This document shows, piece by piece, positions 58,947-64,000 of a stretch of 64,000 bases of DNA. Position 1 is the stretch's first letter, and every line of letters begins with the position of its first letter. Under the pieces are notes generated by a model that did no database searches, was not told where the DNA came from, and saw nothing but the letters and a program-made list of their open reading frames with translations. The position numbers and the translations under genes were made by a program. Source of the DNA: Aliikangiella sp. G2MR2-5 (GTDB lineage Bacteria; Pseudomonadota; Gammaproteobacteria; Enterobacterales; Kangiellaceae); NCBI RefSeq assembly GCF_015687155.1, contig NZ_JADPQF010000002.1, positions 558,001-622,000 on the forward strand. Direction: 5' to 3'.

Positions 58947-61679
58947 TCAATTTGTCTCGTGCTCCCAATAAAGCTTGGCAAAGCTCTCTGCATCCAGCGG
59001 TTCACTGATATAGTAGCCTTGAATAAAATCACATCCCTGACGTGCAAGCTCGTGCATAGTATTTTCATTCTCAACTCCTTCAGCCACCACTTGCATTCCA
59101 AGACTGTGAGCCAAATTAATTGTTGATTGAGCGATAATTCTATCCGCACTGTCTTCAGTCAACCTCGAAATAAAGGAACGATCGATTTTTAAAATGTCTA
59201 AAGGTAGTTTTTTAATATAGGTCAGCGAAGAGTAACCTGTTCCATAATCATCCAGCGAACACTTAATCCCTCTCGCTTTAAAAGCTTTTAGTTGCGCCTG
59301 AGCTTCATCGGCATTACTCATCAATGCAGTTTCAGTAAACTCAAATTCAAATTCGCCAGGAGATACATCGTACTCTCCAAGCAGAGAATCTAATTGAAAG
59401 ATGAAATTGGTATCGGCTAGATTACGAGTTGAAAGATTTATCGCTACATTAATTTCTATTCCTTCTTTCTTCCAGCGTTGTATCTGAGCCATTGCATTTT
59501 TCATAACCCAGAATGTCAACGGATGGATAAGTTGTGTTAGTTCAACCAGCGGAATAAATCGTGCAGGAGGAATTAAACCATACTTTTGATGCTGCCACCT
59601 GACTAAAGCTTCGCAACCGATAATTCTTCTGGTTGCCAAATCAAATTTAGGCTGGTAGTGTAAAACCAGATCATCATTTCGAATTGCTTCAGCCATTTCT
59701 GCCATGATAACAAAGCGCTGATCAGTATCGGCATCAAGCTCATGGGTATACTCTGTAATTCCTCCTCCTGAGTTTTTGGCATGATACATTGCCAGCTCTG
59801 CGCAGCGTAACATTTCCGCAGGCGTTCTTTGATCGCCCAAACTGGTAACTACTCCGATACTGGAACTAATCTCCAAATTTAATCCATCGACAACAAATGG
59901 CTCGGCAATTGCAATATCGATCATCTCACCAATAGCTCCAATTTCTTCTGGATGTACTTTATATCCAGCGAGAACACAGAACTCGTCACCACCTAATCTG
60001 TATATTTTTGCTTGCTCATCGTTAATCGCAGCTTTAATTCTCGGTCCGATTAACTGTAACAACTTATCGCCGATCTGATGATCCAGGGTATCATTAATTT
60101 CCTTAAATCGATCCAGATCTACTAAAACCAGCCCCCAGAAATGTTCTGACTTTCGACTTGCTGAAATCATAGTTGCACAATCATCATTGAGTGCATTTCG
60201 ATTAGGCAAGCGAGTTAAGTTATCATAGGTCGCGAGAGTTTCCATTAATTCAAACTGTCTGGCATTACTCAGCGCAAGCGAAATACTGGTTCCGATAGTT
60301 TGATAAAACTCCAATTCATCCTGTCTAAAATCGGACTCGTAGCGAAACCCTATTGTTACTCCGCCCAAGGCCTTATCGGCATAAATTAACGGAATTACTA
60401 TTCCGCTTTTGACTCCTTCATGAACAATGAGTTTGCGTATATCCTCATTAATGCGAGTGTCGTGCTCCGCCTGTCTGAACACTTCCAGTTTTCGATTGCG
60501 AACTGCGGTCGATGTCGGCGAATCTACTTGTCCTAAAGGAAAAATTCGTCTGGCGTTAACCGTTCTTTGATCCGCACCTGAAGATGCAATAATCTCTAAC
60601 TCCTGCCCTCTTACAACAGAAAAGAAAACCAGCGCACCGTCGTTAATAACACGTAATAGTGAAACAATTTCCTGTGCAATATGCCTCACGCTGTGCCCTT
60701 CGTGTAACTTCTCAACCAGTGTATTAATTAGACTAAGCTGGGAGTTTTTTCTGGCCAGACGTCCTTGCGAGCGCAGCAAGTTTCTTTCGACACTTTGTTG
60801 CTCGGTCATGTCCAGCCCAACTCCGACAATAACAGATTTTCCCTCGTATTCAGCAATCTGGACGGTAGCTAGCAAAGGTACAACTTCTCCCGCGTGAGTA
60901 ATTCCATTAAGATAAACAGTTCCTTCTCCATCGTTAAACACATTTTCAAGTTCAAGTTTTAACCTTTTCCTGTCACTTTCATGTACAGCACCAAATATAT
61001 CCTTGTTCTTCATTTTGTCAGTGCTATAACCAAATTTTGAACTAAAATAACGATTCCAACGTAGAAATTGACCTTCCCGGTCAATCATAAACATTAATGC
61101 AGGGACAGAGTCCAGCTGCGCCTGATTGATCAGTACTTCATCTTCCAAATGTCGGGTAATTGACTGACGCTCTAACTCAGCAGCAACTCTAAAGGCAAAT
61201 ACTTGAAAGATACTGGTCAACAAAGTGGCATTATTAATTTCCTGGGTGGATATTCCGTTCAAAACACCGATAGGCTTTCCTTTTGAGTCTCTAAGCACGA
61301 CTCCTATATAGGATTCAGCCTCCATTTTGGACAGGTCCTTGTCCTCTGGAAAGTTCTCTTGAACACTATTGGTAATACAACACACACCACTTTTTATCGA
61401 CGCATCACACGGTGTTCCTGCGAGAGAGTAGGAAAAGTTGTTTTGCGCTTTCTTGCCTGCAAAAACCGCCAGGGTTTTAATGTTAAGCTTGTCTTCACTT
61501 TCAAAGATACCAATACTGGAATAATCCAGCTTCAGAATCTCACAAAAGTTCTCAACCAAAGCATGTAAAAATTTTTCTCCAAGGCGTCCGCTCAATGCAG
61601 CCAATAACTTTTTCAGCACTTGCTCAAACTTTTGGTGCTGAATGTTTTGGAAGGATTCTGAGGTATTTGCTTGCTGCAT
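58947..61679 (-). CDS. GAF-PAS-GAF-GGDEF-EAL cyclic-di-GMP signalling protein
   Basis: A 910-residue cytoplasmic protein. Domains in order: GAF 1 (about 30-175, includes GTPCDASIKSGVCCITNSV), PAS (about 195-305), GAF 2 (about 325-475), GGDEF and EAL. The GGDEF motif is intact, G563-G-D-E-F567, with upstream FKEINDTLDHQIGDKL. EAL is intact at E690 (CEALVRWQHQ), with NLSTRN, EFTETAL, LDDYGTGYSSL, LKIDRSF and AEGVE. Both diguanylate cyclase and phosphodiesterase activities are possible. No membrane segment, so input is likely a small ligand or redox signal at the GAF/PAS sites. Confidence 0.95.
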   Translation of the reverse strand: MQQANTSESFQNIQHQKFEQVLKKLLAALSGRLGEKFLHALVENFCEILKLDYSSIGIFESEDKLNIKTLAVFAGKKAQNNFSYSLAGTPCDASIKSGVCCITNSVQENFPEDKDLSKMEAESYIGVVLRDSKGKPIGVLNGISTQEINNATLLTSIFQVFAFRVAAELERQSITRHLEDEVLINQAQLDSVPALMFMIDREGQFLRWNRYFSSKFGYSTDKMKNKDIFGAVHESDRKRLKLELENVFNDGEGTVYLNGITHAGEVVPLLATVQIAEYEGKSVIVGVGLDMTEQQSVERNLLRSQGRLARKNSQLSLINTLVEKLHEGHSVRHIAQEIVSLLRVINDGALVFFSVVRGQELEIIASSGADQRTVNARRIFPLGQVDSPTSTAVRNRKLEVFRQAEHDTRINEDIRKLIVHEGVKSGIVIPLIYADKALGGVTIGFRYESDFRQDELEFYQTIGTSISLALSNARQFELMETLATYDNLTRLPNRNALNDDCATMISASRKSEHFWGLVLVDLDRFKEINDTLDHQIGDKLLQLIGPRIKAAINDEQAKIYRLGGDEFCVLAGYKVHPEEIGAIGEMIDIAIAEPFVVDGLNLEISSSIGVVTSLGDQRTPAEMLRCAELAMYHAKNSGGGITEYTHELDADTDQRFVIMAEMAEAIRNDDLVLHYQPKFDLATRRIIGCEALVRWQHQKYGLIPPARFIPLVELTQLIHPLTFWVMKNAMAQIQRWKKEGIEINVAINLSTRNLADTNFIFQLDSLLGEYDVSPGEFEFEFTETALMSNADEAQAQLKAFKARGIKCSLDDYGTGYSSLTYIKKLPLDILKIDRSFISRLTEDSADRIIAQSTINLAHSLGMQVVAEGVENENTMHELARQGCDFIQGYYISEPLDAESFAKLYWEHETN

Positions 61680-61960
61680 ATTACGATTCTACTTTAAACC
61701 TTTACTGTCGAAAACCATTACCTGCAGCTCGCAAGCAGAATTAGCATATTAGAATTAAGTACTTATAACGGTATTACTCTGGGCTAAGTGTAACTATAGA
61801 CCAATAGACAAGGGTTTGGCGAGATGACAACATGGCTCTCAAAGCGCTTTATAGATTTAAGTCAATAACCTTACAATTAATAATGCTAATGCAATATTAA
61901 TTGACTTTTAGTAATATTTAAATAAGAATATTTCTCAATTGATGTTGCAAATGAAAAACT

Positions 61961-62737
61961 ATGGCCAAAATCGCGATCGAGAATGTAATTAGCGTTCACC
62001 ACTGGAATGAAAAGCTTTTTAGTTTTAAAACTACGCGAGATCAAAGCTTACGCTTCCGCAATGGAGAGTTCGTGATGGTTGGTCTTCCTGGAGACAGCAA
62101 ACCTGTTTTAAGAGCCTATAGCATTGCTAGCGCCAATCACGAAGAATACCTTGAATTTTTTAGTATCAAAGTACCCAATGGAAAACTAACTTCAAGGCTT
62201 CAGTTTATAAAACCCGGAGATGAAATATTTGTAAGCCGCAAACCCACAGGTACGCTGGTAACCGATGACCTGCGACCCGGTAAACATTTATATTTGCTCG
62301 CTACAGGCACCGGACTAGCGCCGTTTTTAAGCATTATCTACGATCCTGAAGTCTATTCTCGCTTCGATAAGATTGTACTTTTCCATGGCGTACGCAATAT
62401 CGATGATCTTGCTTATCGCAATCTCCTGGAAAATCAATTGTCAGCTCACCCTTATCTTGGTGAATTAGCCAAGGACAAGCTAATCTACTACCCATCTGTC
62501 ACCAGAGAAAAATTTATCAATCAGGGAAGAATCACTGACTTAATTACTTCTGGACAATTAGCTAGCGATATAGGCCTCCCCCAACTCAATCCACAAACAG
62601 ATCGCGTAATGATTTGTGGTAGTCCAGGCATGCTGGAAGATACTCGTAAACTCCTCAACCAAATGGGCTTTGAGATTAGTCCACATATGGGTGTTCAAGG
62701 AGACTATGTGATAGAGCGAGCTTTCGCTGAATGCTAA
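61961..62737 (+). CDS. fpr: Flavodoxin/ferredoxin-NADP+ reductase
   Basis: A 258-residue FAD enzyme (E. coli Fpr is 248) transferring electrons between NADPH and flavodoxin or ferredoxin. The FAD motif is R-A-Y-S (LRAYSIASAN), with GKLTSRLQFIKPGDE, and the NADP-binding parts are LLATGTGLAPFLSII and VMICGSPGMLEDT. It ends in FAEC. A redox partner of the Rieske oxygenase at 12386 could be supplied by such a reductase plus a ferredoxin, but they are 49 kb apart. It is convergent with the next gene and overlaps it by 4 bp. Confidence 0.95.
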   Translation: MAKIAIENVISVHHWNEKLFSFKTTRDQSLRFRNGEFVMVGLPGDSKPVLRAYSIASANHEEYLEFFSIKVPNGKLTSRLQFIKPGDEIFVSRKPTGTLVTDDLRPGKHLYLLATGTGLAPFLSIIYDPEVYSRFDKIVLFHGVRNIDDLAYRNLLENQLSAHPYLGELAKDKLIYYPSVTREKFINQGRITDLITSGQLASDIGLPQLNPQTDRVMICGSPGMLEDTRKLLNQMGFEISPHMGVQGDYVIERAFAEC

Positions 62738-63246
62738 AATGAAGGCTTCTTACCTGAATTAGAATTAACCGGTTTCAATATCAGATCTTTGTCTACAGAA
62801 TCATTCGCGTCAAGTTTATGCTGAGCAACTTCATAGGCCTCTAGTAAATTTTTTGCTCTCGTTTTTTCTGCTTCGGTTGGAATTTTGTAACCTCTTGGAT
62901 AATCCCAACCATATCCCCAACGAAAACTCGTTGGCCAAAAAGGAGAGCCACCGACTCTGACTCCTGCTAACATCAGTTTTGCAATCTGCTTTTCACCTAC
63001 TTGTTCAACACATTGTTTTAGTTCCTCATCCGCTTTTTTTCGCTGCTGATAACTACCTCCAAGCCAGTAGGCTTTATCATGGGCAACGCAGCACTCAAGC
63101 CAGAGCTTTCTATGTTTGATTGTTCCGTCAGGAAACGAAGAACAGCCATCACTGGTAAAGGGTTTTAGATTACTTTTTTCATTAGCATTTGCTAAAGAAC
63201 AATGCACAAGCAGGAATAGAACTGAAACTATATTTATTGTCTTCAC
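62734..63246 (-). CDS. Secreted protein with a phospholipase A2-like CCxxHD motif
   Basis: A 170-residue exported protein with a signal peptide (ending near LANAN). The segment TSDGCSSFPDGT followed by C52-C-V-A-H56-D57 (ECCVAHDKAYWLGGS) matches the Ca2+-binding loop and catalytic His-Asp region of secretory phospholipase A2 and its relatives. The usual full disulfide set is absent. It starts at GTG, which overlaps the TGA stop of the upstream gene by 4 bp (ATGTGA), so the two are coupled. Activity is inference; it could also be a non-enzymatic PLA2-like fold. Confidence 0.62.
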   Translation of the reverse strand: MKTINIVSVLFLLVHCSLANANEKSNLKPFTSDGCSSFPDGTIKHRKLWLECCVAHDKAYWLGGSYQQRKKADEELKQCVEQVGEKQIAKLMLAGVRVGGSPFWPTSFRWGYGWDYPRGYKIPTEAEKTRAKNLLEAYEVAQHKLDANDSVDKDLILKPVNSNSGKKPSF

Positions 63247-63794
63247 ATTATTTTCTTTAGTGTGTGTTTATCGGTATGCTCAAATTCTCTATCGTATATA
63301 TCTAAAGTCATTGATTGACGGTAAGTTAGGCTATCTCCTTCCACCGACATCTCAAAAAGGTAAGAACGCGTCTTCGCGTTTTCCTGCATAAACATAGACT
63401 CAGATATACCTGTTTCGTGATCCGCTTTGAGAGAGCAAATCATCTTTTCCGATGAAAAATTCAGCTCTCCTGAAGCGACAATGGCAATTCCGCGAGGAAT
63501 GCTAAAAGACTTTATCAACTGCCTGTTTTCACTGTCCCAGGAATAATAACCACTTTCCTGGTGAATCAATTTTTCATCATCTATTCGATGCACTGTTTGC
63601 CTATATTCAACAACAACCAACTCTTGTGTCTCAGCATTATCTAGGTCTCCTGCACGGCGAAAAGTCAAAATTTCACGGTAGTTGTTGATCTCCTTACCAT
63701 CTTCTTCTGGAGAAACATCAATCCCGCTGCAACCTTGCCACTCGCCAACAAGACAGGCTAATGGACCATAATCAATCTGCTCTAGACTAGTCAT
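63243..63794 (-). CDS. Nitrobindin-like (THAP4/DUF1794) heme-binding beta-barrel protein
   Basis: A 183-residue protein. The start LACLVGEWQGCSGIDVSP contains the LxGxWxGxG motif of nitrobindins, and the end DREFEHTDKHTLKK carries the TxTDxxxL-like tail. The barrel in this family binds heme and reacts with NO or peroxynitrite. Some residues around the heme His cannot be placed by eye. Good GGAG SD. It forms an operon with the following PLA2-like gene. Confidence 0.78.
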   Translation of the reverse strand: MTSLEQIDYGPLACLVGEWQGCSGIDVSPEEDGKEINNYREILTFRRAGDLDNAETQELVVVEYRQTVHRIDDEKLIHQESGYYSWDSENRQLIKSFSIPRGIAIVASGELNFSSEKMICSLKADHETGISESMFMQENAKTRSYLFEMSVEGDSLTYRQSMTLDIYDREFEHTDKHTLKKIM

Positions 63795-63943
63795 TTTACT
63801 CCGCCATCGATATTTTGTAGTGTTGTGGATGATAGTGCTAAGGAAGTAAACAATAAATTATATTCAAACTTGTACTTCAAGCTAGAATATTTAACTATAA
63901 CACAGGTTAACTTAAGATTTTACAAAGGTAAATGGACTAGCTA

Positions 63944-64000
63944 GTGGAAATTATTAAACGTCTTGCATCCGGTATTATTGCTGTCGCTATGGCTATCGCA
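63944..64000 (+). CDS. Start of a further gene, exported or membrane protein (partial)
   Basis: The frame from GTG at 63944 encodes MEIIKRLASGIIAVAMAIA and continues past the end of the window. It looks like the start of a signal peptide or membrane helix. AAAGGT is 14 bases upstream, a little far. Too short to identify. Confidence 0.4.
   Translation, partial: MEIIKRLASGIIAVAMAIA

Noticed and set aside
1-64000. CRISPR arrays, tRNA or rRNA genes, IS elements, prophage or integron features
   Set aside because: No regular spaced repeats, cloverleaf, transposase, integrase or terminal inverted repeats were seen in a manual reading on both strands.

Overview
The window looks like chromosomal DNA from a free-living, probably marine, proteolytic gammaproteobacterium. 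The support is a moderately low G+C by eye, proton-translocating PntA/PntB, an Fpr-type flavodoxin/ferredoxin reductase, a TesB thioesterase with the E. coli catalytic residues at identical numbers, DUF2959, DUF4197 and TIGR02647 type proteins, and an abundance of exported hydrolases. A Kangiellaceae-like origin (Kangiella, Pleionea, Aliikangiella) is my guess, not a demonstrated assignment. I saw no rRNA, tRNA, CRISPR array, IS element, integrase or phage gene.

Region 1 (1-7.6 kb) is a secreted subtilase locus: the 5' end of a probable third S8 protease gene on the minus strand, a 390-residue S8 protease, a 1008-residue membrane hybrid kinase that carries its own receiver and AraC DNA-binding domain, and a 696-residue S8 protease with PA and PKD domains. 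Both complete protease genes have a pair of TTGTCGGATCTC-like direct repeats upstream, in each case exactly 21 bp apart. This is the geometry of an AraC-family operator and the best candidate for an undescribed regulatory system here.

Region 2 (7.6-17.8 kb) has small unknown genes, then an apparent catabolic block: an APC amino-acid permease, divergent from an aldehyde dehydrogenase, a Rieske oxygenase of the quaternary-amine type and a dimethylarginine dimethylaminohydrolase (E113/H161/C248). Together they suggest use of methylated arginine or related N-methyl compounds. A DUF2959 lipoprotein, unknown membrane and secreted proteins and a lone nuclease-fold protein follow.

Region 3 (17.9-28.1 kb) holds an XRE regulator with membrane helices, a CadC-like sensor with a beta-propeller divergent from a serine hydrolase, a second serine hydrolase, small stress-type proteins and fumarylacetoacetase. 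Region 4 (28.2-40.2 kb) has an ATP/ADP-translocase-like carrier, a degenerate small-GTPase/pseudo-receiver pair, a GNAT/aldo-keto reductase operon, a DUF748 protein, an AT-rich patch with two orphan membrane ORFs, TesB and small conserved genes. Region 5 (40.2-52.9 kb) has an M16 protease, VOC and ABM-type enzymes, a GDSL esterase, a two-part spermidine-synthase-like system, a WYL regulator with an overlapping SDR, an OPT transporter operon and a lipoprotein. Region 6 (52.9-64 kb) has pntAB, a diacylglycerol-kinase-type lipid kinase, an XRE regulator, a ROK kinase without the usual zinc motif, a GAF-PAS-GAF-GGDEF-EAL protein, fpr, a PLA2-like secreted protein with a nitrobindin-like partner, and the first codons of a further gene.

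All functions are read from motifs by eye; no database search was possible. Starts were chosen from Shine-Dalgarno (SD) position and signal peptides and differ in several cases from the longest open frame.
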